Assembly (NCBI GenBank): GCA_002077045.2
Contig: KZ111148.1
Coordinates: 1-64,000 of the forward strand
Source of the DNA: Rachicladosporium sp. CCFEE 5018
Lineage: Eukaryota; Ascomycota; Dothideomycetes; Cladosporiales; Cladosporiaceae
DNA: 64,000 nt
Reading direction: 5' to 3'
Both the position numbers and the translations under genes were made by a program. Positions within the stretch are counted from its first letter, which is position 1. The number at the start of each line of letters is the position of its first letter. This document shows positions 52,601 through 63,636 of this stretch, piece after piece. A model generated the notes under the pieces. That model was not told the DNA's origin. It saw nothing but the letters and a program-made list of their open reading frames with translations, and did not search any database.

Positions 52601-52696
52601 GGCTGCTTGACGCCTGAGGGCGAATGCTGTCGACGTATTGTGGCCGTATGTCGGTGTTGGAAGAGTGTTGACGTGGGAGTGAGAGGGAAGTGTCAA
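49617..52696 (-). CDS. SET3-like PHD finger-SET domain protein, copy B, C-terminal frameshift
   Basis: From the start at 52696 the frame runs through an intact PHD finger (same Cys4-His-Cys3 pattern) and SET core (RRSCHPNAELK, IEAGDEITIEWG) as in copy A. Around 50010-50016, inside a PPPQS-containing segment, copy B lacks one base relative to copy A. Translation as read then leaves the family sequence and stops at 49901 (931 residues). The original frame remains readable beyond, through LSLSDYTRRTKAKDKEPESTKA, to a TGA at 49617, including about 50 residues that copy A has lost to a stop codon. Both copies are thus altered at the C-terminus in different ways. Domains upstream are intact and likely functional. 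Confidence 0.84.
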
Positions 52697-53600
52697 CGCC
52701 AGGACTGCGCAGTTGTCAGGAGCGTTTCACAGAACGATGACGAGATGATCGCGGTCAGACTCGGCGGCTAACGAAAGCGTAGCCTCATCTGGGTGTAATG
52801 AACGTCTTCTGCATACCGGCGGAGCATCAGTGTCGTGTTAGGTGGAGGATGGAAAGGCGGTCGCGAAGGAGGCTGCGGAGTTCGAGGGTGCTGGCGACGC
52901 GAAGGGCGTCTGCGGTCAGTAGATGCGGTATTACGCCAGTCGAATGGCGCGTAGAGTGGTGTTGGCGATGAATGCCGGGATGCTGAAGGGGAGGTGGCGG
53001 TGTTGCAGTGGTGAGTAATGAAAGTGCGCGTGTGGGGATTGGCAAGATTGGAAACAGAGAGTACTCAACTCCAGCGACAGACTCCTCCAAAAGCCTTGGC
53101 ACAAAGCAGACCGGGGTGGGTCGTGCGCCCGGACTGCAGCTGCGCGCACTGTGAGAGAGCTCCAGGTCGTGCCTGCCTCGCGCATCTTGCTGAAAGATCG
53201 CCGCTATCGGCCGGGCGTCTCCGCCACGATCTGCTGACAGAGCAGACTTTGCGCAAGTGCGGAGTTTGCAACGATGTGTGAGATGCGAAGGCAACAGAAG
53301 AGCATGGTGGAGGGTGTGAAAGTGGCAGGCGATGGGCAATCCGGCGCAACACAATTTCGAAACTCCACAGAGATACGAGCGGCCGTGCGTCAGCGCTAGT
53401 GGACATGTCGTCCAATGACACGGCAGCTGCACACAAGCCCTCGGACGTGCATCCCGGGCAGCGAATGAAACCAACGCCTCCCCGCTCGGTATCTGCGTGA
53501 GGCCTGCCGGGCCTGCATTACGTGATCACGCGGAATACCTCGTCTGCACTAGAGAGGACTGCAGTATGAGATGATGTTTACGACCTTGTCACCCGAAGTC
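52697..53600 (-). promoter_or_regulatory. SET3 upstream/leader region, copy B
   Basis: Highly similar to 11273-12180, with a 3-base and a 1-base indel. Read as promoter plus long 5' leader, with a possible upstream ORF at 52827-53474 on the minus strand. Confidence 0.4.
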
Positions 53601-54690
53601 GAAGATCAACGACTTCGAGGCATGCTCCACACATACATGTAGGAAACAAGCACTGGCCAACCTTCGCTCTCCCAAAGACTTACAGGATGCTCGTGCGGTT
53701 ATCGACCGTACCATAAGACTGAACGCCGTTTCAAAGTGCAATTCAGAGCACAATCATCTGGAGACTTCTTGATGATGTCCCTCACCAATGTGCCCGCAGC
53801 GAGGGAAACGTTGCGGCGCAAGTATCAGTACCACGGGAGACCTTGAACACACATGGAGAAGCCAAGAAGACTCGAGAAAGAAGTGTCATTCGAGAAAGCG
53901 CGGCTCGTCCGTGCCAACAAGGCGCTGCCCAACCCATATCTTCTTGTCAAGAGACCATGAGAATCGCCTAGACTACTGCCGAGAAGACTTTCAAGTGCGT
54001 GATGCCTGCTAATGGAGCGCATGATTGATTGAGTCGGAAGGTATGAGGTCAGCGCGACTCGATAGGAAGCAGTGTAGCAAGGAGCAGCGACGACGTTCAC
54101 AGCGAGTGCTTTACTTCCGACAGATGCGACGGTAGTCATGGCGAGGTAAGTCCTTCTCAGTGACAGCTCCGGCCTTTCCAGTCATCACTGCTACCTTGCT
54201 TCAGATCTTCGTATCCAATGCTTGTTCTTTGTCCATCCCTCTGAGCGGCTACCAGCGAGAATTGCGCAGTGAAGTATCAGCTCACCATGCAGACATCACT
54301 GTGCCTTCACGAGCGTTGCCCCGATTCCACTCTCTCGTAACTCACCTCGTTCATCACTGTCCTCGACGGCATCTCCTTTGACATCTCACTCGCGCACGGG
54401 TTCGCTCCGGCGTCCATCGCTCACCTCGACTTGCTCGCCCTAAGAACCTCATCCTCGCCCAGCTCACTGCGCTCGTCACTCGGCTCCACAGCGTCACTTC
54501 CGCTTTCTTACTCGTGGACAATCTCGCTCTTGCGGCCCCCGCTCTACTCGATTCCATTGCCCGCCCGGTCTCTTTCCTCGCCCTCACCCATCTCCGAAGG
54601 ACAGCGTCTCCATTCGTCCTCGACTCAACGAGTACGCTGTCACGGAGAAGCATGTACGACCATCACGCAGGCAAAATACCCAGAGAGAGC
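53601..54690. other. Gene-poor stretch, copy B
   Basis: Bases 53620-54130 are poorly related to copy A and about 190 bases longer. Bases 54150-54690 align well with 12560-13094. No conserved frame. Confidence 0.4.
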
Positions 54691-55259
54691 AGGACTAAAT
54701 GAGGAATCAAACCTACTGCGCTATCTGGATGACGAAACGCGTTCTCGATACCTCGAACACGGAGCGCGATCGAATGAAGAACATCACTCATTCAGCATTC
54801 TCCGCGTTGCTCTCACTCATGCAGCCTCTCCTGACTGGCATCACTCGGAAGTGCAGTCCGATCACCCTACACAGATCACATCTCGTCATCTTCACGATCT
54901 AGCGTCATCTCGGGAGCTTCATCGCTGCACGTGGATCGTTCAAGAAAGCTGACCGTTCTGGACCTTGCGCTTTCTCTTCGCGACCTCCGCCATAGCACGC
55001 GCCTCGTCGATGGCGGGAATCCCCTCGGCCGCTCAGCATCTTGTTCGGCCTACAAGTAATCCGCGGCTCGTGGTCCCTCTTCTTGCCTCCGGCACTTGCC
55101 GCGAGACCTGGGATGAAGAAAATTGCCGTCCCCAGCCCGGAGGGGATATGCCACCCAGGCTCCATATACCTAACAATGTTAGGCCCACTAGTGGTCCTAT
55201 GTCTGAAATGTGCGAACGCTGTGTTAGATGTGACAGAGGACACAGTGTCCACGAGGACC
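54691..55259. mobile_element. Copy B-specific insert of about 0.57 kb with LTR-like ends
   Basis: This insert lies at the same site as the unrelated copy A insert. It contains cctaaca (55169-55175) and tgttagg (55177-55183) back to back, separated by one base. Read on the minus strand the left part begins TGTTAGGTATATGGAGCC, which looks like the start of a fungal Copia-type LTR (TG...CA ends). The right part begins TGTTAGG on the plus strand. Two nested or adjacent solo LTR fragments are the best guess. No gag or pol domain is recognisable. Confidence 0.45.
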
Positions 55260-55520
55260 AATCCACTCCTCAAGCACTTACACTTTTCCAGAAGATCGGA
55301 CCGTAAGTGATGCTCATATCGGCTTGGCCAGGGCAGTGGGAAGCAATACTACCAAGTCTAGGAGAATTCGGATTCGACGACCGTAACCTCTTCCGTCAAG
55401 GTGTTCTTCTTTCCCCACCATAGAGCAACTAAGTCGTTGCTGCAGGTGCACTTATATCAGCATAAGAGCATCTACAACTTTTTGGAGAGGGAAATAGATA
55501 AGGCAAGTGGATCCTGCAGC

Positions 55521-55538
55521 CACGTGAGTTCAGCCAAT
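55521..55538 (+). promoter_or_regulatory. Conserved CACGTG and CCAAT motifs upstream of ML-domain gene, copy B
   Basis: CACGTG (55521-55526) and CCAAT (55534-55538) have the same spacing as in copy A and lie just outside the insert, so the proximal promoter survived the insertion. Confidence 0.45.
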
Positions 55539-55690
55539 GACGACACAGCTTGGCTGCATGTCCATGCAGGTGTAGACAGGCGCCTAGTCCAATCTCCAAG
55601 CTATCATCTGTGCCACCGAACAAACACAGTCGCCACTCAATACCGCATCCCTCCACAGCTAATCCGAACACCCACCACTTTCAGCCCAGC

Positions 55691-56296
55691 ATGAAGCTCC
55701 TCAGCTTCTCCGCGGCACTACTCGCGAGCTCTATCACCGTCAACGCCAAATCCGTCTACCGACCCAATGACGTCCTAATCCAAGACGAATCGCTGGCGGT
55801 ACCAGGCGACAATCCACTCGTCCACTGCGCAAACCCCAAAGATGACCTCCTAGACATCAAGACTGTCGATCTCAACCCCAACCCACCCACTGCGTAAGCT
55901 CCTCCCTTCCCCCAAATCCTCCCAAAGCTTCGCGCTAACAAACCACTCAGCGGCACCACCCTCAAAGTGACCGCCAAAGGCTACCTCAGCGAAGACGTCG
56001 AGGAAGGCGCCAAAGTCCACTTGCAAGTGAAATACGGCCTCATAACCATCATCAAGCAAGACGCCGACCTGTGCGAGCAAGTCAAGAACGTGGACCTGGA
56101 GTGTCCAGTCAAGAAGGGCACGACCGAGCTGTCGAAGGATATTGGGCTGCCGAGCCAGATTCCACCGGGGAAGTACACGGTGCTGGCGGATGTTGTGACG
56201 AAGGATGGGAAGAAGATTACGTGTTTGACTGCTACTGTGCAGTTCTCACGGGGTGGGAGTGGGCTTGTCACGGGGAGCTGGTTGAAGGATTTGTAG
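55691..56296 (+). CDS. ML-domain (NPC2-like) phosphatidylglycerol/phosphatidylinositol transfer protein, copy B
   Basis: Exons 55691-55893 and 55951-56296, with a 57-base intron (gtaagc...ctcag). The product has 182 residues and differs from copy A at three positions (Ser to Leu early, Glu to Gly in KDIxLPSQ, Gly to Asp near the end). Signal peptide and family cysteine segments are unchanged. The expected role is lumenal lipid transfer. Confidence 0.9.
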
Positions 56297-56753
56297 CTGG
56301 AGGGAACATGAGCGTCAGGGATTGCATGCGAGGCTGTCCAGGTGCTAGAGGTGTAGCAGGCATTGCATGATCGATCGACCTGGGAGAGCCTCTGTCTATA
56401 GTAGCGATATCCATTTTCCAGTGCCTGATGACTGAAGTTGACGATATCCCATGTCTCTCTCAGCGGTAACAAAATTATGGCTTCTGGTGCTTTTCGCTGC
56501 GTCACGATCATACGGCGAATGCCTCAACGACCTGTGCGAGGACCAAATAGGGAGAATTGCTCCTGATCATGCGGTAGTGACATTCGTGGTGCACCACAAA
56601 GTAGCACGAGAGCGCCGACATGCTCTCGAGAAAGTTGGCTGTAGTGTCTCAGGACTGTCCCAGGCGAATATAAGACTGTGGTGACCACCTTGCAGGGTAT
56701 CTCATTCATGCATGCATACTTCTCAACTACCTCACCCCCTCCTAACCAATCCT
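56297..56753. other. Intergenic, convergent 3' ends, copy B
   Basis: A 457-base spacer, poorly alignable with 15286-15793 except at its ends. Nothing supported. Confidence 0.5.
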
Positions 56754-57311
56754 CTACTCCCCAAAGATCTTCCTCACCCTCTTCATCACACTGTCCTTCT
56801 CCGGATCATACGGATGATCCTTACTCGGGATCTCCAGCACACTCGGGAACGCCTCGCCGTAGCCGTCCACCGTGGCTCGTATCTTGTCTGCGATCTGTTT
56901 CACAGGTCAGCCCTGTTCCCTGCTTCTGGATAACCTGTTCCAAGACGACACGGAGCTCAGACGCACGTGTTGATTTATGAGCACAATGGCAATGTCCTTT
57001 CGCTCCTTCGTGTAGCTGTTGAATGCACCTTCGATTGTGGGGTTCTCGGTCTTGTTGTCGACTACGAGGTAGTTCTTTTGAGAGTCTGGAGGATCGGTGA
57101 TATGCTGTCACCGTAATAGATCAGACTTGAAGGCTTCGTTGAGGATTATAGAGAAGAACATACGCCTACGCCTGCTAGCAGGATGCCTGTCACGCTGTCC
57201 TGTAGAGTGTTAGTATGCCGACAGCAATTGAGCATTGAAAGCACAGTCTACCTCGTCACCGATCACCGCAATGAATTGCCTGTCTTTGTAGGCCGATTGA
57301 GGTAACGCCAT
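56754..57311 (-). CDS. vma7: V-type proton ATPase subunit F (Vma7), copy B
   Basis: Four exons: 57252-57311, 57164-57199, 56967-57104 and 56754-56894. Exon sizes (60, 36, 138 and 141 bases) are identical to copy A; introns are 52, 59 and 72 bases. The product has 124 residues; in the third exon two residues differ from copy A (Thr to Pro in ENxTIEG, Gly to Ala in KDIxIVL). The conserved end [15 protein letters not shown]...FGE is intact. The introns are much more diverged than the exons, so the coding sequence has been held by selection. Confidence 0.94.
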
Positions 57312-57687
57312 CGTGATATGCTGGATATGTTCCAGCTACGAGACCATGTGGTGGAGCTATTGGAGTGAGCTCATAGGCAGCGGAAGCCTCCCGCACTGAG
57401 GATCAAATGTGCATCCTCTGTGATACTGCCCTAGCTGTTTCTCGTGGACAAGCATACATGTCAATGGTTTTAGAAATGAGGATGACCGTCTGGGAAGTGT
57501 CGATCTGCTCGACAATATGAGACTGAGTGGGCTCTCATAGCCATGAGGTAGGTGGACGGCACTCCATCCAATTCTGACCTCTCCGTCTCTACTTCGAGAA
57601 AGTCTACGTTGATCTCATTGGCCATCGTCGAGCCATGGCACCGCAGTAAGGACAGACTACGGCTAGAACTTGAATGCCATAACCACC
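57312..57687. promoter_or_regulatory. Divergent promoter region (Vma7 / Rkm5-like), copy B
   Basis: The first 90 bases next to Vma7 match copy A. From about 57400 to 57680 the sequence is unrelated, so one copy has had the methyltransferase-side promoter replaced. Confidence 0.45.
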
Positions 57688-58533
57688 ATGGACGCTTTCC
57701 TCGCCCTCCTCGGCCCCGAAATCGAGGACGCTTCAGAGGAAACTTTCACCCTCTTCTCCCAATCCCGCTCCCTCTCCCAAGACCTAGGAATGCTCGATCC
57801 CACCGCAACGTCGGTAGACATCACAATCAACAACCGAGACTTCACGATCACACAGTCGCCCGGACTGCTGCAATCGAATCGCGAGGGCGGAACCACCGGA
57901 GCGGCAGTTTGGCGGACGTCGATTTTCCTTGCGAAGTGGCTTGAGTCGACGAAGTGTCCCTTATTTGAGCAAAGGGTGCTGGAAAAGGGGAGTACGGTGC
58001 TGGAGCTCGGATCAGGCATCTCAGGTCTTACAGCGAGCGTCCTAGCACCGAAGATCACTCGTTTCGTGGCCACAGATCAGGCTTATGCGTTGAAGTTGCT
58101 AGGGCAAAACATCGATTCCAACGTACCCACATTGCGCAGGAAGTCCGCGGCGCCGACCTACCGTATCGATATCTTGCCTCTGGATTGGGAGCAAGACGAC
58201 GTGCGCTCTTTCCTCTCTTCGCACGAGCTGTCAGCGGACGTTGACCTGGTGCTAGCGTCGGACTGCATCTACAACTACGCCCTCATCGACTCGTTCGTTG
58301 ATGTCTGTGCGGAGATCTGCCAGAGTAGAACACATGCAGACGAGGGTGGTGGGCAGGAGACGGCCCCAACGGTATGTATCATCGCGCAGCAGCTTCGACA
58401 GCCTGATGTATTTGAGCAGTGGCTTGAGGAATTCATGCGCAAGTTTAGGGTGTGGCGAGTAGCCGAAGAACTGCTGGGAGGAGAGGTGGAAGGGGGAAAG
58501 GGGTTCTGTATCCACGTAGGTGTACTTCGATGA
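57688..58533 (+). CDS. Rkm5-like SAM-dependent protein lysine methyltransferase, copy B
   Basis: 281 residues, the same length as copy A. The Met at MDAFLALLGP is used; an in-frame Met six residues upstream exists only here. Motif I (VLELGSGISGL), the TDQ acidic strand end and DCIYN are all present. Coding similarity to copy A starts almost exactly at the start codon, because the upstream regions are unrelated. Confidence 0.83.
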   Translation: MDAFLALLGPEIEDASEETFTLFSQSRSLSQDLGMLDPTATSVDITINNRDFTITQSPGLLQSNREGGTTGAAVWRTSIFLAKWLESTKCPLFEQRVLEKGSTVLELGSGISGLTASVLAPKITRFVATDQAYALKLLGQNIDSNVPTLRRKSAAPTYRIDILPLDWEQDDVRSFLSSHELSADVDLVLASDCIYNYALIDSFVDVCAEICQSRTHADEGGGQETAPTVCIIAQQLRQPDVFEQWLEEFMRKFRVWRVAEELLGGEVEGGKGFCIHVGVLR

Positions 58534-58813
58534 TAAATTTACTTTCAATACACTTGTAGACGAGCTACATGCACAATACTATAGAGTCACGCAGTATCTT
58601 GCCGCCGCTATGCAGTGTTCCCCGTGCCCACAAGATCCGTCATCTCCCATGCTCAGTCCTCCTCAAGGCTCCTTCCCTTCATTCGTATCGCATTCGTCTC
58701 TGTCATCTCCTCGTCACCACCTTGTTCCTGCATCCACTTGGGGTCCCAGTATCCATGCATTTCTACCAGCTTCGTCTCCACGGAGAAAGTGCTCGGCCAA
58801 CATCGTCATCCTC

Positions 58814-61800
58814 TCATTTCCAACCACTCAAGCCCGCCCACGGATCACCCTGACCCTGTTGCTGCACCCCTCTTCGTCCATCCTGTGCCCAGCCTCCTGC
58901 ACCACTAGGACCCTGCCCCGTCACCGCGCCAAAGTCCTGCACAGGCGGAGGACCAGGCGGAGGAGGAGGCGGATGCCAGCCAACGGAGCCGTAGCCCGGC
59001 TGCGGCTGCTGGGAGTAGTGCGTTGTACTTGGTTGGGAGGATGTAGCGGGAGGAGGGGAGAAGTATTGTTGGTGTGCTGGTGGGGAGACGGGGCCGTACG
59101 ATCCCGGATTGTAGTTCGAGGAGTCTCGTTGGTGTTGCGGATGTTGCTGGGGAGGGTAGGCGGAGGGGGACGTGAAGCCGTTGTTTTGAGGATATGCATT
59201 GGCGTAGGATGTGCCGTTTGTGGCGGAGCGCATGCCACCGTTCTGGTACTGGGGCGTAGCTGGTGGGCTGGCCATGGGCTGGTAGGAGTTGTACGAGCTT
59301 TGTGGTAGTAGTGGCGGTGGTCGATGAGAGGAGTTTCGAGGGTGGTTTTCAGGTATGCTGGGGGAGTTCGAGGAGTGCGGGCTGGCGTTCACGTTCATAC
59401 GGTCCATCATCTCTCGCAGACGTGCTTGCTCGCGGTCGGCGCCGCTGCCTTTTGCTGCTTCGATTGCTGCCAGGAGCTGACCGCCTTCACTTCTGCGGTT
59501 CTCGACAAACGACTGAACGTTTTTCCCAAGGCTCTCGGCGGTCTCCTTCATCTCTGAGTAGAACTGCCGGGCTCGCTCAAGGCCTTGTTGTAGGTCTGTA
59601 TACGCCTGGTATACTTTTCTGTACTTTGACATGACTGTATTGCGCTGCCGTGAGAACGCCTCGTACTTGTTCTGATCCGACCGTACGCGCTTGTCTTGTA
59701 AGAGGTCGCCGTACGTTCTTGTGAGTTCCTTGATCAGCGATGCTTGCTTGTGCATGGCTTGAAGTATGCGATTTTGATGTGGTCGGAACTTCTCGAGCTC
59801 AGTCTTGAAAAGTGCTGACTCTTGGCCGGATGTGGCTTTCTTATTGAGTATGAGCACATTGCTAATATCGTCGGAGTGTATCTAAGGCTTGTCAGTACGC
59901 ACGCTTCTCGGTCAGGAAGGGTCCCCAGCCTCACCTTCTCCTTCAAATCTTTCAGCACTTGTGTCCGTTCACGCTTGACAAGCTGCAGTTTCCGACACAG
60001 CTCCTCGACCCGCTCGATCTGCTCTGCCACGCTTTGTCGATTGTCATCAGCGAAGTCATCGTCGAGCAAATTGCCTTCATTGACTGTGCTAGGACTTGAG
60101 ACGCCCTTCTTACCAGCGCCAGCCTTGATCATTGCTCTCTGATATAGCACATCAGCCTCATCTGTCTCTCCTGCTGATCGCATCTCATCGAAATCAGACT
60201 CATGCTGCCGACACGTGCTATATAGCTGTGCATCACTAGTCGAAGCCTCTTCGACAGCTGCTCTGTACGATCGCGCATCAGTACGCAGTGTCGATGTCAG
60301 TCGACTCGACGGCTGCTGCGTCCACTCGCTAGAGTACTTGCTTCGCATCTTCTCACACACCGACTCCTCCATGTCAAGCTGCTTCATGCAGGTCTCCAGC
60401 GTAGTCAGTATGTCCTGTCGCTCCTCTCGTAGCTTCGTGAATGTGGGATCGAATGGACTATGTCCCGCCAGGTCTGAACACCAGTTTCGGAAATCGTCGT
60501 CCACCGTCATTGTGTTCTCATCGAGACCGCCTTTGAGTATGCTGAGGCTGCCTGGAAGCTTGAGATAGTCGAGCGATGCTGCAAGCTCGTCATCTGCGCC
60601 CTCCACCCGCTCAGTCTCGGCTCGCACCATCTTCGCCTTCTCTTCATCGTACAAGCTGGCACTCTCTGTGACGCTCATAGGTACGATGCGTGTGAAGATG
60701 TCCGGCCCAATGATCTTTTGTATGTCCTGGCCCTGATAGAGCTCGCTGACTGGTATCGCTTTGGCTGCTGGAAGTTTGGGAATGCTGGGTAGACTAGACT
60801 CTGAGGGTACGGGCTGGTGGTAGATCATGTCGTTGTCTCGTGTGTATTCTGTGATTCGCTCCTGGATGGCTGCTGTGTGCTTCTTCACCATATCAACAAG
60901 TATCGCACCAGTCTCGGACTGTAAATTACTGTTCGAGGGTACGCTGCCAGGGAAAGCATTAGCCAGCCTGCCGGCCTCCTTGCTTGCCGTCAGTCCAGCT
61001 TGCAGTCTCGCAATCGCCTGCCCATAGTTATTCGCGTCGTAGTCTGCAACCGCCTGGTAGTATTGCGCAAGACTGGCCACATGGTGCTGCTTCACCTGCA
61101 CAAACAGCAGCCACACCCGCTCAAAGACTGCTCTCGAGACATTGTCCTGCACTCCCTCGACCGCCTGCGCATACAAGTATGCCGCCTGCGATGCCAGCTT
61201 CGCCAGTAGCCCCGCCTTCTTTCCGTCTGCCACCTGTTTCTCAATGAACACCTCCTGGCCCTGTGCAAGCATAATGCTGATCAACGTCTTGACCGTCTCC
61301 CTGCTCAAGTCCGTACTAGGCGCATGCAGAAAATTCTCGTTGATGTACGTGAACATGCCCGCTGAAGCCTGGAAGGAGTGGTACGCCGTCTTGAGCCCTG
61401 CGTCCTCGTGCCTGTTCTGGAAGGCTGCGTGACAGGACAGGACAGCGGAGATATTGAAGATGATGCTCGCCTTCTCGTAGGCCAGACTGTACTGGCTCGT
61501 CGGCTTGTGTGTGAAGGCATCGAACCAGGTGAAGCTGATCTTGATGTGGTTCTCGTCCACGGGAAATCGCAGGTCCAGCAGTTCAAGCTGTCCGTAGTAC
61601 CTATATAGCAGGTCTCTCCCTGCTGCGCTATCTTTTCCCGCCCCTCTCATGTCCTGCCGCAGTCTATTTAGTTGGGCGCATTCTTCGGAATAGCGCTCTG
61701 GGTCATCGCCATAGGAAGATCGTATGTGGTGCTTGAGGGGCGCGATCCAGTCAATTTCGTTCGTCTGCTTGAGCGGACTGGAAATCATGGGGATCTGCAT
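58814..61800 (-). CDS. bro1: BRO1 (ALIX-type ESCRT-associated protein), copy B, intact
   Basis: Exon 1 is 59935-61800 and exon 2 is 58814-59881, with a 54-base-scale intron at the same site as copy A. The product has 977 residues, the usual length for fungal Bro1. It has a BRO1 domain at the N-terminus, a helical V domain and a tail rich in Pro, Gln and Tyr ending in a poly-Pro segment (GWHPPPPPPGPPP) and GQGDPWAGLSGWK. Over the 638 residues up to the splice site only five positions differ from copy A. This copy keeps the tail that copy A has lost by frameshift, so it is the better candidate for full function in multivesicular-body sorting. Confidence 0.9.
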
Positions 61801-63594
61801 CGCTGCGGCGGAAAGCTGGCGAGACAAGCCAGGACGTAGTGGTAGCATTGCAGTGCGAGTGGTTCATGTAAGGTCGCTCAAGGGTCGTTATGCAGTGGCC
61901 TGACGAGCCGCGATCCCACCTGACCACCTCATGTCAAGTTCTGCGGGCGCAGTGGGAACGTTTGCTGGATAGGCTTGATTGTCTCGTCCGATTCAGTACT
62001 CGAGAAGGCTATGTAATTGTCTTATGGAGATGTACAGGTCGATATATGTTCATGCCCACAGCGAATGCCGCGGAGCATGGACCATGACGAAGCCGTGGAG
62101 GTCGGCGTCTCGCGGCCATCTTTTGAACCTCCCATCCTCCTCCTGTACACTATCCACACGCAGCGACCATGACCATACGACCTCAACGGGCGCTACACTG
62201 ATAGACTATCCTGGCATGGCCCCGAGACTGGTATGCACCATGGCCAATGGAGAGCGGCCTCATACGTTACGTCGTTAAGCGCCGGCGCCTACAGGCGACT
62301 TCAGCTTGTCGAGAAGTCGAGGCGTGGCTACTCACAACGGAGGCTTCTCACGTGTGGCAATTCCTGGCCAAGTGTTGCCTCATCTCTTCAGCAAAACGGG
62401 TGTCTGACAGAAGGTCTGCGCGTCAGTTTGACAGACTCGTCCATCCTCGAGGCATTATTGATTCCTAGTATCGCGACAACGATCGGCTACATCACGACCA
62501 GCGACACTACTGCGCGCTCAAGTCAGCTCCGAATCTAAGCGGTGGGTTTAGAGGTCGATGAACAACCGATAGACGTCCTCGAGTCCAGCGGGTATCATCA
62601 GCAAGCGAAGTATGATGACACGTACCGTCTTTCCAGCGCATATTGTCCAGCTCGGCATCAAACAGAGCGCACCGATTGTACTGGCCCGGTCTATTCTCAT
62701 CGGAACAACGCCTGGACTGCTGACATGAGTTTTGAGCATTCGTGGCTCACTTTCCGACGACATTATGATACCTTACGTGAGATCTGAGCTCTTATTGCTC
62801 AGCAGCATTCTCGGACTACGGATCGCGATGCATGTCCAAAGGTGTAGTTGCTATGCCGTAAGCGAAAATACGTAGCTTGACGGCATATGCCGACTTAGCA
62901 CGGAATGTCGCTCGATTGCTCTGCCGCGAGTTTCTCAAGGCTTATCGTTGTCGACGAGTATCGTGATGGCAGTCGGGGCATTCTGGTAGCTGTCGAATGC
63001 GTTGTGCTGCAGCAAAACCATCGTCCAGATGCTTCTCTGGTTCCAAGTCTTTCAACTGCAAGGTGAAAGGCGTACCGTCTTCGAGTACCGTCTATCAGTA
63101 TCAATCGCATGGCAAGTACGAGCAAAGAGCGTTAAAGGAAGATGTCAGAAGTGACCAGTGATTGTTTCAGGATGCGGCAGAATCATTCTAGGCTGCTTGC
63201 TTGGACTGTGAGAGGAAGACGCTGACATGGAAGTATTCAGCTGATGTGTATGCGCACCATTGTACACCTGTCGCTACCTCGAGATGTAGTGAATACACCT
63301 GTACTCGAACACTACCGGTCGAAAGTCTCCTGCCGCCATCTTACCGACAAGGCTGACCGCCCGATATCTAGGCAGGATGTTGGGAGATCACTTTGAGTAT
63401 TTCCATACTCAAGCGCTCACCAGGTGAAAACCATAGCGGTTGTTCGCGTACCCTGGTTGGCAGGACGATACGTGAGCATGCCGAGTGTGGCTTCCTCAGC
63501 GTTACTTGAACACTTCCAATTCTCCAGTCACATTCCAACCACTCTCCCGCTTTCCGGGGTCGACTTGCGCGGACACTGCAGTCGATCACCGACA
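61801..63594. other. Intergenic between BRO1 and DUF6604-like gene, copy B
   Basis: Matches 20841-22627 closely. Short frames near 62542-62787 and 62895-63125 correspond to those in copy A, but the latter is shifted by a 1-base deletion. No gene supported. Confidence 0.4.
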
Positions 63595-63600
63595 TATATA
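63595..63600 (+). promoter_or_regulatory. TATA element, DUF6604-like gene, copy B
   Basis: tatata lies 42 bases before the ATG, at the same position as in copy A. Confidence 0.3.
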
Positions 63601-63636
63601 CGCATCCCACTTACACCAGCGCAAGACTTGCCTACC

